From NCBI GenBank assembly GCA_913057175.1, contig CAJXNP010000007.1, positions 241,001 to 305,000 on the forward strand: a stretch of 64,000 nt of DNA, read 5' to 3'. Of this stretch, positions 37,716 through 46,817 are shown piece after piece (within the stretch, counting starts at the first letter, position 1; each line of letters opens with the position of its first letter). Below the pieces are notes generated by a model, which saw nothing but the letters and a program-made list of their open reading frames with translations, did no database searches and was not told the origin of the DNA. A program made the translations under genes and the position numbers. This stretch comes from an uncultured Cytophagales bacterium. GTDB lineage: Bacteria; Bacteroidota; Bacteroidia; Cytophagales; Cyclobacteriaceae.

Positions 37716-38072
37716 ATGGATTCACAACTGCTTAGAGATCGTAGTAAAAAGTTTGCTATTGAGATTATAAAACTAGTTGATCATCTTCCAAAAAAGGAGT
37801 CAGCAAGAATTATTGGAAGACAACTACTCCGGTCTTCGACCTCAGTTGCGGCTAATTATCGTGCTGCGTGCCGAGCAAGGTCAAAGCCAGAATTTTTTGC
37901 AAAATTGAGTATTGTGGTCGAAGAAGCTGATGAGTCATTATTTTGGCTTGAAATTATTGAGGAAACTGGGTTGTTAATTAACGACGAATCAATAAGGCTG
38001 AAAAATGAATCTACAGAATTGTTGAAAATATTCTCAGTTTCAAGAAGGACGACCAAAAATAATAATGATTAA
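37716..38072 (+). CDS. Four-helix-bundle protein, S23/23S-intervening-sequence family
   Basis: A 118-residue, all-helical protein with the family signature IGRQLLRSSTSVAANYRAACRARSK (about 46-70), normally a pentameric four-helix bundle. Relatives are encoded inside intervening sequences of 23S rRNA genes, and the DGR accessory protein Avd has the same fold; no rRNA or reverse transcriptase is present here. It lies between two tRNA genes of the same orientation and is bracketed by inverted arrays of short degenerate repeats. Nucleic-acid binding is likely from the basic surface residues but is an inference. It differs strongly from the second family member at 48.4 kb. Confidence 0.88.
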   Translation: MDSQLLRDRSKKFAIEIIKLVDHLPKKESARIIGRQLLRSSTSVAANYRAACRARSKPEFFAKLSIVVEEADESLFWLEIIEETGLLINDESIRLKNESTELLKIFSVSRRTTKNNND

Positions 38073-38120
38073 AGATCACCCGATAAGAAAGGAAATCACT
38101 AAATAAGTAAATCACAAAAT
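38068..38120. repeat. Degenerate repeat array downstream of the first S23-family gene
   Basis: Tract with GATCACCC, AAATCACTAAAT and AAATCACAAAAT units on the plus strand, the inverse of the tract at 37627-37680. It ends just before tRNA-Leu. Confidence 0.45.
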
Positions 38121-38125
38121 ATTTT

Positions 38126-38210
38126 GCCCGGGTGGTGGAATTGGTAGACACGCAGGACTTAAAATCCTGTCGCCGTTTAGGCGGTGCGGGTTCAAGTCCC
38201 GCCCCGGGTA
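38126..38210 (+). tRNA. tRNA-Leu (anticodon TAA)
   Basis: An 85-nt class II tRNA. The acceptor stem is GCCCGGG/CCCGGGT with a terminal G-U pair and discriminator A. The anticodon stem is CAGGA/TCCTG with loop CTTAAAA (TAA at 38160-38162). The long variable arm CGCCGTTTAGGCG and T arm GGGTTCAAGTCCC follow. Unlike tRNA-Gly, the CCA end is encoded (38211-38213). A terminator hairpin begins 3 bp later. Confidence 0.97.
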
Positions 38211-38213
38211 CCA

Positions 38214-38631
38214 AGGCAGTTTGGAGTTTGAGTATCAAGCAGGATATTCAAATTTCAAACTGCTTTTTTCTTTCCTTCACACTCACACTCCAACTCATAC
38301 GTAGTCTTAATCCTCACAAACGCTTTTAACAAAGCGTAACACATGCACATCATCCTAAAAATATAACTGGGGGCTAATTAGTTGCCGAATGCACAATCGT
38401 CAACTTCTCGAAAACAATCTTTCCAATCCCTAAATCACCAAATCCTCTAATTAACCATCTGATTTCCAATAAAATGTATAATTAATTTCACACTTCCCGT
38501 GTATTGACCTACACAAATAAGCCATCGTAAAAGCTTATTCTTGCAACTATGACCATTGGCATGGCTTTCTCATTATTTAAGGAGAAGAATTTTGAATGGA
38601 ATTATTGTATCACCTTAAAATATAACTAGCC
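38214..38631. other. 418-bp intergenic region after tRNA-Leu
   Basis: It holds the tRNA terminator (38216-38268) and a short AATC-type degenerate repeat stretch (about 38418-38455, including CCCTAAATCACCAAATCC). The leader of the next gene follows, with no clear -33/-7 promoter. I see no further gene. Confidence 0.5.
38216..38268 (+). terminator. Intrinsic terminator of tRNA-Leu
   Basis: 16-bp stem GCAGTTTGGAGTTTGA (38216-38231) / TCAAATTTCAAACTGC (38248-38263) with two G-U pairs, followed by six T. Confidence 0.8.
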
Positions 38632-39318
38632 ATGAACATAAAAAAATTATTGACGGTTTTGACAATTAACTTTATGGTATGCCTGCTGGCATTTCCTGTG
38701 ATGGCACAGAATACCTATAAGAACTATGATGAAATTGAACAAACACAGGATTTAATCGAGGATCTGTATGTTGATATTTACGACATTATCGATGAATACC
38801 CGGACGTCACTTACAACTATGTCTATGAAGATGGTGTAGTCACGGGCGTGATGATCGAAGGAATTCCGGACAATCGCCTCGCAAAGCAATTGGAGTTATA
38901 CCTCATTGACATGGACGAATTAAAAAGAAGCATTTATAATATGTCCAATAGAACAGGTATTTACTACGTAACGGAAACGGAACCAAAACCATCTAACGGA
39001 TATAATGATTTTTACAATCAATTATATAATAATATTGCTTACCCTGAAGCTGCTACAGATAATAGTGTAGAAGGGACTGTATATGTAAAATTTGTAGTCG
39101 ACCATGAAGGCAGAATTAATAACATTCTTACGGCTGAAGATATTGAAGCTCCAGGAGATTGGATCGTAAAAGAGATGAAAAAAGAAGCCAGGGAAGCAGT
39201 TAAATCTACTTCAGGTCAGTGGACTCCTGCAAGAGTAGGAGAAGTTCCGGTGGCTCACTGGGTAGTTTTACCTGTGCAGTTTAAATTGGAAGAGCGACCT
39301 TTCTCAAGAGCTTTGTAA
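38632..39318 (+). CDS. Secreted protein with C-terminal TonB-like domain
   Basis: A 228-residue protein with an N-terminal signal sequence (about 7-25, VMAQ). A middle acidic, Tyr-rich segment (30-110) has no recognised domain. The C-terminal 95 residues match the TonB C-terminal fold: YNNIAYPEAATDNSVEGTVYVKFVVDHEGRI, then APGDWIVKEMKKEAREAV and WTPARVGEVPVAHWVVLPVQFKL. It lacks the membrane anchor plus Pro-rich spacer of true TonB, so it is probably a soluble periplasmic member of the group common in Bacteroidota rather than an energy transducer with ExbBD. A terminator follows. Confidence 0.8.
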   Translation: MNIKKLLTVLTINFMVCLLAFPVMAQNTYKNYDEIEQTQDLIEDLYVDIYDIIDEYPDVTYNYVYEDGVVTGVMIEGIPDNRLAKQLELYLIDMDELKRSIYNMSNRTGIYYVTETEPKPSNGYNDFYNQLYNNIAYPEAATDNSVEGTVYVKFVVDHEGRINNILTAEDIEAPGDWIVKEMKKEAREAVKSTSGQWTPARVGEVPVAHWVVLPVQFKLEERPFSRAL

Positions 39319-39344
39319 TGGCTGATTTTCATTTCTAAAACCAA

Positions 39345-39374
39345 AAAGCCTGGTGATTCATTTTGCCAGGCTTT
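39345..39374 (+). terminator. Intrinsic terminator after the TonB-domain protein gene
   Basis: Perfect 9-bp stem AAAGCCTGG / CCAGGCTTT with a 12-nt loop, followed by CTTTCTTTTTG. Confidence 0.8.
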
Positions 39375-39587
39375 CTTTCTTTTTGTTCAATATTCAATGA
39401 TCAATGAGAATATCTGTGAGCTTGGGGATTGGTGAAATCCCAAAATTCAATGAAGCAAATCTCAAATAAAAGTCAAAAGCCTAATATTCAGATTATCAAA
39501 CGATTGAAAATCGGGCTTTTGTCATTTGTGATTTATTTGTTTTTTGAAAATTTGAGTATTGTAATTTTAATTGGTTCAAACATGCTT

Positions 39588-40154
39588 TCAATTCAGCATT
39601 TCCAGAAAATCAAATACTTCAATGTGTTCAGAATATATTTTTATTTGTGAAACCGGGAATTCCGGTTTTCCTTCAATAAATACAGGAGCATCAAAAGACT
39701 TCGACAAACTTAAGCGGAAAATCAGATTATCATCTGACAGCCATCGCCAAACATGAAAATTATCCTGGAAATAAAAGTCACCAAAATCTACTTTTGTCAA
39801 TAAGGTTTCGTTATCACCTTTTAATTTGTCCAGATTGATGGGATCATGTTCTTCATAGATCCGGATAATGAGCTCTTCATATTCAAAACTATTTTGAATA
39901 GCATCCCTGAGTTTTTCATCATAATCATCATCAACTTCAACATTGAATTTTTTAAAATCGATGTGAAATCTAAAAATGCCCAGTGAAGGATCGTAGGTGG
40001 TAAGCAGGTCGTTCCCTATCAGCTTTGTGCTCCCCTGATCATTTATCAACATCACTTCAATGGAATTGGCATTTGTATACTTCCTCACCTGAGTGAAGGA
40101 ATCGTGTACACAAAACAGGCCCAGAATGGCAATTAAAGGAATGAGCCTTTTCAT
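39588..40154 (-). CDS. Hypothetical secreted protein
   Basis: 188 residues from ATG 40154 (MKRLIPLIAILGLFCVHDSF), a clear signal peptide ending near SFTQ. The mature part is acidic and beta-rich with no recognised motif; FRFHIDFKKFNVEVDDDYDEKL is a representative segment. An upstream in-frame ATG at 40175 would overlap the aldo/keto reductase gene; ATG 40154 lies 1 bp after that gene's stop, so the two are probably co-transcribed. Function unknown. Confidence 0.7.
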   Translation of the reverse strand: MKRLIPLIAILGLFCVHDSFTQVRKYTNANSIEVMLINDQGSTKLIGNDLLTTYDPSLGIFRFHIDFKKFNVEVDDDYDEKLRDAIQNSFEYEELIIRIYEEHDPINLDKLKGDNETLLTKVDFGDFYFQDNFHVWRWLSDDNLIFRLSLSKSFDAPVFIEGKPEFPVSQIKIYSEHIEVFDFLEMLN

Positions 40155-40155
40155 C

Positions 40156-40998
40156 CTATTTCCATTCAGGTGCAAATTCCGGGTTGACCAGTCTCTTACC
40201 TCTTGCGAGGGAAGAAATTTTGTCCATTTCCTGATCTGTCAATTCAAAATCAAATATTTCGAGGTTGGATTGACGATGCTCATGTGAGGCGGATTTTGGA
40301 ATGGCGATAACATTGTCCTGCTGGATCAACCACCGAAGCGAAACTTGCGCAGGATTTTTCCCATACATTTCACCAATTTTCATCAGGTCTTCATTTTCCA
40401 TTACTTCGCCCTGCGCAACCGGGGAATAGGCGGTAATAAAAAGCTCATTGAGCGCTGCCATTTTTAAGAGTTTGTCCTGGGCAAGAAAGGGGTGGTACTC
40501 CACCTGGTTGCAGGCTACCTTTTCATGCTCCAGAGCTTGTTCCAATAATTCAGGCGTAAAATTGCTGACTCCAATCCATCGGGCGGTTTTCTGCTGTTTG
40601 AAATCATGCATAGCGGAGAGAGTCTCTTTCAGTGGAATTCCTTCAGGCGACGGCCAGTGAATAAGCAACAAATCGACATATTTTGTTTGGAGCTTTTCGA
40701 GGCTTTTAACGAAGCTATGTTTCAGGGTCTCCGGTTCAAGGTTTTCAAACCAGATCTTGTCCGTCAGGAATATGTCCTCCCGTTTCACCCCCGATTCTTT
40801 CATTCCCATTCCCACTTCGATTTCATTTTTATACATCTGGGCGGTATCGATATGCCGGTATCCCATTTCAAGGGCATCCCCTACTCCTTCCCGACATTCA
40901 TCGCCGGTTAATTTATAGGTTCCAAATCCGATCGATGGAATCGTGAGGTTTCTGAGTGTTTTCGTTCGAAGATTATTTTGTGCATCAGGATTTTCCAT
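40156..40998 (-). CDS. Aldo/keto reductase
   Basis: NADPH-dependent reductase of the AKR superfamily, close to the 2,5-diketo-gluconate reductase/prostaglandin F synthase-like group. From ATG 40998 it is 280 residues, the family's normal length; an in-frame ATG at 41109 would add 37 residues without homology, and an AAAAAAAGAGA run precedes 40998. The catalytic tetrad is visible: Asp in YRHIDTAQMY, Tyr in the same block, Lys in LTDKIW, and His in LLLIHWPSP. The cofactor-binding end has AIPKSASHEHRQSNLEIFDFEL. Its substrate is unknown. It is followed by the small secreted-protein gene. Confidence 0.92.
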   Translation of the reverse strand: MENPDAQNNLRTKTLRNLTIPSIGFGTYKLTGDECREGVGDALEMGYRHIDTAQMYKNEIEVGMGMKESGVKREDIFLTDKIWFENLEPETLKHSFVKSLEKLQTKYVDLLLIHWPSPEGIPLKETLSAMHDFKQQKTARWIGVSNFTPELLEQALEHEKVACNQVEYHPFLAQDKLLKMAALNELFITAYSPVAQGEVMENEDLMKIGEMYGKNPAQVSLRWLIQQDNVIAIPKSASHEHRQSNLEIFDFELTDQEMDKISSLARGKRLVNPEFAPEWK

Positions 40999-41401
40999 GT
41001 CTCTTTTTTTTAAAAATTCAAATTCAGAAAATTTATTGCCAAAACCATTCCACGCAGCAGGAAGGTTGATGAGATGCAAAAGCCGGATTTTATACGGGGA
41101 ATTTCTCATTTATTTTGTGGAAATGGGGAATAAAATACACAATGATCGAAGCGGACAATTGAGAATTCCTAAGGAGCCTGATTATGTTTTGATCATAATT
41201 ATTCATCTACGTCCCAATAATTTGTCCCAAAATGCGTCTCAAATCCACCTGAATACAATTTCAAAAAAGGAAGGTTGTCTGGACCATCGGAAACGGATTT
41301 AGATCATCCAAATACGAGCTATCTGGCATGAATTTTTCGGTTTTACATTGCTGGAATTCACGTGAAGACACACCAAAATTCGCACAAACCAATTAAATCT
41401 T
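40999..41401. other. 403-bp divergent region between the aldo/keto reductase gene and aceE
   Basis: No gene is supported. One short inverted repeat, ATTATG-TTTTGAT-CATAAT, lies at 41181-41199. I found no matching -33/-7 promoter for aceE. Open frames here on both strands lack homology. Confidence 0.5.
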
Positions 41402-44071
41402 ATGGCTGAATCCTTGAACAACGAATTGACAAAAATTGAAAATGAGGAGTGGGTTGATTCCCTAAAATGGGTGATAGAGAATGAAAGTGCCGAAAGAACG
41501 AGAGAACTATTGAACTTGCTCAGTAAAACTGCGGGAGATCATGGAATTCATCCGGATACAACAAAAGTCACTTCAGAATACATCAATACCATCCCACCGT
41601 CAGAGGAGTCTGATTATCCCGGCGATCTCGAAATTGAAAAAAGGATTTACAGCGCCATTCGCTGGAATGCCATGGCAATAGTTGCCAAGGCCAACAAACA
41701 GTTTGAAGGAATTGGCGGCCATATCTCTACCTATTCTTCCACTTCCATGCTTTACGAAGTGGGGTTTCAACATTTCTTCCGGGGTTATGGCCAGGGCAAG
41801 CCTGACCTGGTGTATTTCCAGGGACACGCAGCCCCGGGTTTGTATGCCCGGTCATTTGTGGAGCACCGTTTTGGCGAGAAAGAATTGGAATCTTTCAGAC
41901 GTGAATTGTCGGGCGCAAAGGGATTACCTTCCTATCCACATCCGAAGGCACTTTCGGACTATTGGAGGTTTCCAACAGTTTCAATGGGCTTAGGCCCTAT
42001 CCAGGCCATCTATCAGGCGAGATATTTAAAGTATCTGATGAACCGTAGTTTGAGGGAGAAGACCGGCCAGCAGGTGTGGACATTTATCGGTGATGGGGAG
42101 ATGGATGAACCGGAATCAACAGGAGCATTGTCGGTTGCAGCGCGCGAAAAGCTGAATAACCTCATTTTTGTGGTCAATTGCAACCTGCAGCGATTGGATG
42201 GCCCGGTGCGGGGAAATGGAAAAATGATCAACGAATTGGAAGGCGTATTTAAAGGCGCTGGTTGGAAAGTGATTAAGGTTTTGTGGGGTCAAATGTGGGA
42301 TCAATTGTTTGAAAAAGATACGGGAGATATACTAAAGAAACTATTTAATGAAATGCCCGATGGGGAATTGCAACGGCTGGCACAATTTGATGGAAAAGGC
42401 TGGAGAGAAGAATTCTTCAGTAATAATGATCAGTTGCAGAGCTTGGTAGAGGATTTTAGTGATGAAGAACTGGATGAACTAAACAGGGGTGGTCACGATC
42501 CTGTGAAGATTTACAATGCATATAAATTTGCTAAGGAATATCAGGGTGGACCGGTTGTGATCCTGGCTCAGACAGTGAAAGGTTATGACCAGAACGACGC
42601 AGGAGAGGCCAGTAACGTGACCCACAAAACAAAAAAATTCAACCAGGAACAGCTGGAGGTTTATAGGGATACGATGGATTTGCCCCTGTCTGACAAAGAC
42701 CTGGAGAAGGAAATTCCTTTCTACAGGTTTGATAAAAAGAGTGCAGAGTTTCAGTATCTCGACGAAAGAAGAAAAGAACTGGATGGCTGGTTGCCTGAGC
42801 GGAAAAAGTTGGCGGAAAAAATGAAAATGCCGGATGCAAAAATATTTAAAAGTTACCTCGCTGGATCTAAAGATCGGGAGGTGACGACTACCATCGCGTT
42901 GGTCCAGTTGCTCACAAACCTGATCAAGGATAAAAATTGTGGTCAATACATCATACCCATTGTTCCGGACGAATCACGGACATTTGGAATGGACTCGATG
43001 TTTTCAAAGTTCGGAATTTATTCATCCAAAGACCAGCAGTACGAACCTGTCGATAAGGGCAGTCTGCTCTTTTACAACGAGAAAAAAGATGGTGTAATCA
43101 TTGAGGAAGGCATCACCGAAGCCGGATCCATGTGTTCATTTATTGCGGCCGGAACCCATCATTTTGCAGGTGATTTTTATACCGTTCCGTTTTACATCTT
43201 CTATTCCATGTTCGGTTTCCAGCGAATTGGTGACCTGATCTGGGCAGCGGCGGATGCCGGAGCGAGGGGATTCCTGGTAGGAGGGATTGCCGGACGGACC
43301 ACGCTTTCCGGTGAAGGTTTGCAGCATGCCGATGGGCAGAGCCATTTGTATGCGTTGTCTGTTCCGAATTTAAGGGCATATGATCCATGTTTTGCTTATG
43401 AACTGGCAGTTGTCATTCAGGATGGTTTAAAAAAAATGTACCACGATGATCAGGACATTTTCTACTATCTCACGATCACCAACCAGGCTTATAAAATGCC
43501 TGCCATGCCAAAAGGTGTGGAACAAGGAATCATAGACGGCATTTATTTATTCAAAAAATCCAGAAAGAGAAAAAATAAAAAAGAGACCGTAAATCTCATG
43601 GGAAGTGGCGCTATTATCACCGAGGTTATGAAAGCTGCGGAAATCATGGAGGACAACTATGACATTCCTGTCAATATCTGGAGTGTGACAAGCTACAAAG
43701 CGCTTTATGACAATGCCCGTGATATCGAATGGGAAAATCAGCAAAAAAGTAAAAAGAAGAAAAACACTATCCAGGATTTACTGGAAGGACACGGAGAAGT
43801 TTTTATCGCTGCTACGGATTACATGAAGGCCCTGCCCCTTACGATATCGCAATGGATTCCCGGAAAATTTATTGCGCTGGGAACGGACGGTTTTGGTCGC
43901 AGTGATACCATTCCTGCTTTGAGGAATTATTTTGGTGTGAGCGCTGACCACATTGTCTGGCATGCTCTTGCAGCTTTAAGCGAGGAGAACGGATTGGACA
44001 AGAAAATTCTAAATGATTTCAGGAAGAAGAGTAAGATTGAAAAAGACGCCGTCAATCCTTCTCAGTTTTAA
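41402..44071 (+). CDS. aceE: Pyruvate dehydrogenase E1 component, homodimeric type
   Basis: Thiamin-diphosphate enzyme that decarboxylates pyruvate and acetylates the E2 lipoyl group. The 889-residue length matches the single-chain AceE of gamma-proteobacteria, not the split alpha/beta E1. The TPP motif spans about 230-262 (GDGEMDEPES ... NCNLQRLDGPVRGN). HISTYSSTSMLYEVGF, LPIVPDESRTFGMD-like IPIVPDESRTFGMDS and EEGITEAGSMCSFIAAGT are conserved, and the C-terminal domain has IALGTDGFGRSDT. aceF follows after 45 bp. No lpdA (E3) is in the window, so E3 must be encoded elsewhere. Confidence 0.96.
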   Translation: MAESLNNELTKIENEEWVDSLKWVIENESAERTRELLNLLSKTAGDHGIHPDTTKVTSEYINTIPPSEESDYPGDLEIEKRIYSAIRWNAMAIVAKANKQFEGIGGHISTYSSTSMLYEVGFQHFFRGYGQGKPDLVYFQGHAAPGLYARSFVEHRFGEKELESFRRELSGAKGLPSYPHPKALSDYWRFPTVSMGLGPIQAIYQARYLKYLMNRSLREKTGQQVWTFIGDGEMDEPESTGALSVAAREKLNNLIFVVNCNLQRLDGPVRGNGKMINELEGVFKGAGWKVIKVLWGQMWDQLFEKDTGDILKKLFNEMPDGELQRLAQFDGKGWREEFFSNNDQLQSLVEDFSDEELDELNRGGHDPVKIYNAYKFAKEYQGGPVVILAQTVKGYDQNDAGEASNVTHKTKKFNQEQLEVYRDTMDLPLSDKDLEKEIPFYRFDKKSAEFQYLDERRKELDGWLPERKKLAEKMKMPDAKIFKSYLAGSKDREVTTTIALVQLLTNLIKDKNCGQYIIPIVPDESRTFGMDSMFSKFGIYSSKDQQYEPVDKGSLLFYNEKKDGVIIEEGITEAGSMCSFIAAGTHHFAGDFYTVPFYIFYSMFGFQRIGDLIWAAADAGARGFLVGGIAGRTTLSGEGLQHADGQSHLYALSVPNLRAYDPCFAYELAVVIQDGLKKMYHDDQDIFYYLTITNQAYKMPAMPKGVEQGIIDGIYLFKKSRKRKNKKETVNLMGSGAIITEVMKAAEIMEDNYDIPVNIWSVTSYKALYDNARDIEWENQQKSKKKKNTIQDLLEGHGEVFIAATDYMKALPLTISQWIPGKFIALGTDGFGRSDTIPALRNYFGVSADHIVWHALAALSEENGLDKKILNDFRKKSKIEKDAVNPSQF

Positions 44072-44116
44072 TCACAATCAAGAAAATTGGATTCATTCAT
44101 CTAAAAAAGAAAATCA

Positions 44117-45493
44117 ATGGAAAAGGAAATAAAATTACCACGGATTTCAGAAGGGGAAGACACTGGTCTCGTCAGCGATGTGTATGTGAAAGAAGGAGAT
44201 CACTTAGAAGCGGAGCAGTCAATTATTGCTGTGGAAAGCGATAAGGCCACGGTCGATGTGCCGATCGAAGAAGAGGGAGATGTAGTATCCCTGAAGGTAA
44301 AAGAAGGTGACGAAATCAATGTGGGTGACCTCATTCTGATCCTGGAAACGGGGAATGGAAAGAAGGAAAAAAGGAACGAGGAAAATGAAACAGGGAACAA
44401 GGAAGAGTCGGTAGAGGCAAAAAAAGAAGAAAAATCTGAAAAAGAACCTGAACAAAAAGAAGAGGAAGAGAAAAATACGGAGGCAAAGAAAAAGACGGAG
44501 GATGAAAAGGATCAACCCGTCTCAAAGGGGAGTAAAAAACAGGAGGTGGACGAAGATGAGATGGGTGAGTCAAAAGAAAGTGAATCCAAAGAAGAAGGAG
44601 ACAACGTCCCCGCCGCTCCGCTAGCCAGGAAATTTGCCCGTGAGTTGGGAATTGACCTGGATGAGCTCGTGACAGGTGATCCTCAACAGCGGATCACGAG
44701 AAAAGACATTTTCGAGCATGCAAAAAACCTGATCCGGCAGAAAAACGGACATTCCGGATCGGTTGTGAAAAAACAAAGTATTGAGCTACCCGACTTTTCC
44801 CAATGGGGTAAAACGGAAAGGGAGCCTCTGTCCAAAATCCGCCGAATAACGGCGGAAAAAACAGGCCTTTCCTGGCAAAATATTCCCCATGTCACCCATT
44901 TTGATGAAGCGGACATTACTTCATTGGAACAATTCAGGAAGAGGAAAAATGAAGATGCGGAAGTAAAATTGACTGTGACGGCCATGCTTCTGAAAATTCT
45001 CGGGGAATCCTTGAAAAAATACCCAAAATTCAATGCGAGCCTCGATATGGAAAAGCTGGAAGTGGTTTACAAGGAATACATTCACATTGGCGTCGCCGTC
45101 GATACGGAGGATGGTCTGCTACTACCTGTCGTTCGTGACGTCGATCAGAAATCTGTTGAAGAAATTTCAGAAGAGTTGAATGAGGTAGCGAAAAAAGCCA
45201 GGAATAGAAAGTTGTCCCCGGACGATATGAAGGGAGGGAACTTTGTACTATCCAACCTGGGAGGAATCGGTGGTACGTCATTTACCCCGATTATATTCCC
45301 GCCGCAAGTAGCCATTTTGGGTGTGTCAAAAGCTTATAAAAAGCCGGTATATCATGGCACGAAACTTCGTCCGAGAAAAGTGGTTCCTCTTTCACTTTCC
45401 TACGACCATAGACTGATTGACGGGGCAGATGCTGCCCGGTTTATGAGTTGGGTTTGCGATGCACTGAAAAACCCCTGGAACATAATGATGTGA
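44117..45493 (+). CDS. aceF: Pyruvate dehydrogenase E2, dihydrolipoyl acetyltransferase
   Basis: 458 residues: one lipoyl domain (1-78) with lipoylated K43 (ESDKATVDVP), a very charged Glu/Lys linker (about 79-163), a peripheral-subunit-binding domain (about 165-200, APLARKFARELGIDLDEL) and the catalytic domain (about 225-458). The catalytic motif is SYDHRLIDGADA with H431 and D435. It transfers acetyl groups from lipoate to CoA in the mitochondria-like PDH complex. The linker is almost free of Ala and Pro, which dominate typical E2 linkers. It follows aceE and precedes a universal stress protein gene by 53 bp. Confidence 0.96.
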   Translation: MEKEIKLPRISEGEDTGLVSDVYVKEGDHLEAEQSIIAVESDKATVDVPIEEEGDVVSLKVKEGDEINVGDLILILETGNGKKEKRNEENETGNKEESVEAKKEEKSEKEPEQKEEEEKNTEAKKKTEDEKDQPVSKGSKKQEVDEDEMGESKESESKEEGDNVPAAPLARKFARELGIDLDELVTGDPQQRITRKDIFEHAKNLIRQKNGHSGSVVKKQSIELPDFSQWGKTEREPLSKIRRITAEKTGLSWQNIPHVTHFDEADITSLEQFRKRKNEDAEVKLTVTAMLLKILGESLKKYPKFNASLDMEKLEVVYKEYIHIGVAVDTEDGLLLPVVRDVDQKSVEEISEELNEVAKKARNRKLSPDDMKGGNFVLSNLGGIGGTSFTPIIFPPQVAILGVSKAYKKPVYHGTKLRPRKVVPLSLSYDHRLIDGADAARFMSWVCDALKNPWNIMM

Positions 45494-45546
45494 TTGGATA
45501 TTGATCGATGGATAAGAAAGATGTTTGACTAAAAAAGACCAAAGAG

Positions 45547-46371
45547 ATGAAAGTAATACTGACAACGGACTTTACAGATGCTTCCCTGATGGCAATGACC
45601 TATGCAATAGAGCTATTGTCAAAATTTGAGGACAAGGTAGAATATCAATTGATGCATGCCTTTAAACCGATGGCGCCATATGTCGAAACCGGCGCTATTC
45701 CCGTTTTGGAAAATGATGCGTGGAAAGAAGAGTCAATGGATAGGCTGGAAGAAGTTTCAGACAATATTAAAGAAAAATACGACATAGCGATTCAAAATAC
45801 CATGGTTCGCGGGGGTGTTTTGGAGGCTGTAAAAGAGTTGGAAGATAAGGAGGAAGTTGACCTGGTCGTCATGGCCACAAGGGAGAAAAATGCCTTTCAG
45901 CGGTTAACATTTGGCTCTAACACCGTAGATGTTGGAACCCATATCCATACACCGGTCTTAGCCATTCCAAAAGAAAGTAAATACCGGGTGCCCAAAAAAA
46001 TTGTTTTTGCAACTGACCTGAAACCGCTGGATATTGATTTTGATTCGTTTTTATTTTTCAAAGATCTTGTAAAAACGTATGGTATGAAATTACAGGTGCT
46101 CCATGTTTTTCATTCCGAGAAGGAAAAAGATGAAAAGCCCCAACTAAAAAATACTGCCATGCATCGATATCTGGAGGACCTCGATCATGAACATTGTCCG
46201 ATCGTAAGTAGTGACACCTATAAAGGCATTTCTAAATTTATCGATGAAAATAAACCGGATATCCTAGTAGTCATTCCGCGCGACAGAAGCTTCTTCGGCA
46301 AGCTCTTTCACGCGAGCATTACCAGCAAAATGGCTTATCATGCGGAAATCCCTATGTTGATTTTGAATTAA
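45547..46371 (+). CDS. Universal stress protein with two UspA domains
   Basis: A 274-residue tandem UspA protein. Domain 1 (about 1-140) starts VILTTDFTDASLMAMTYAIEL and ends with MVRGGVLEAV and RLTFGSNTVDVGTHIHTPVLAIP, which resembles the ATP-binding G-2X-G-9X-G(S/T) motif. Domain 2 (about 148-274) starts KIVFATDLKPLD and lacks the full glycine motif, so it may not bind nucleotide. Likely a cytoplasmic stress-tolerance factor. Placement 53 bp after aceF suggests co-expression with the pyruvate dehydrogenase genes. Confidence 0.87.
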   Translation: MKVILTTDFTDASLMAMTYAIELLSKFEDKVEYQLMHAFKPMAPYVETGAIPVLENDAWKEESMDRLEEVSDNIKEKYDIAIQNTMVRGGVLEAVKELEDKEEVDLVVMATREKNAFQRLTFGSNTVDVGTHIHTPVLAIPKESKYRVPKKIVFATDLKPLDIDFDSFLFFKDLVKTYGMKLQVLHVFHSEKEKDEKPQLKNTAMHRYLEDLDHEHCPIVSSDTYKGISKFIDENKPDILVVIPRDRSFFGKLFHASITSKMAYHAEIPMLILN

Positions 46372-46490
46372 CTAACTTTGACATGCTTGAATCCCCGGTT
46401 TGGTATCCTCATCAACCGAATTGCCACAGATTAAGGGTCTTGCGGAAGATTCCACACATTTTGGGGACTTATTAAGGCATAAGATGAGGT

Positions 46491-46817
46491 TTAATGCGAA
46501 ACAATTTTCAGCCCGATAATTGAAGCAACTAAAGTTGTAATAAAAAACAACCTCCAGAATGTAGCAGGTTCTTTAAACACAAGTATTCCTAGCAGGACTG
46601 TGCCAACCGCTCCGATACCTGTCCAGACGGCATAGGCCGTTCCTATTGGCAACTCCTGTGTGACTTTTACCAGCAGGTACATGCTTATTGCCAGACAGAT
46701 CAGGAATCCCAGGTACCAATAGGTTGTTTCTGTTCCGGAAGCTTCCTTAGCTTTGCCCAGACATGCTGCAAATGCCACCTCAAACAACCCTGCTATAATG
46801 AGTAAAAACCAGTTCAT
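46491..46817 (-). CDS. Small multidrug resistance (SMR) family transporter
   Basis: A 108-residue, four-helix DMT-superfamily protein that would work as an antiparallel dimer. The conserved membrane-embedded Glu is in LFEVAFAACLGKAKE (about residue 13), followed by the SMR signature YAVWTGIGAVGTVLLGILVFKEPA (about 62-85). The Lys after the glutamate helix resembles SugE/Gdx guanidinium exporters rather than EmrE, but this is not decisive. I looked for a guanidine riboswitch upstream and saw none. It is a single gene, convergent with the usp gene. Confidence 0.9.
   Translation of the reverse strand: MNWFLLIIAGLFEVAFAACLGKAKEASGTETTYWYLGFLICLAISMYLLVKVTQELPIGTAYAVWTGIGAVGTVLLGILVFKEPATFWRLFFITTLVASIIGLKIVSH

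Noticed and set aside
38011..38329. Open frames on both strands over tRNA-Leu
   Set aside because: They overlap a clear tRNA gene and its terminator; the protein-like matches seen in such frames are the usual tRNA mistranslation artefact.
39429..39650. 73-residue hydrophobic open frame after the TonB-domain gene
   Set aside because: It overlaps the 3' end of the secreted-protein gene on the other strand, lies after a terminator, and has only AT-rich low-complexity sequence.
40943..41302. 119-residue open frame in the region upstream of aceE
   Set aside because: It is antisense to the start of the aldo/keto reductase gene and has no recognisable protein features.
42479..42946. 155-residue antisense open frame inside aceE
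   Set aside because: Shadow frame; the sense strand encodes conserved AceE sequence throughout.
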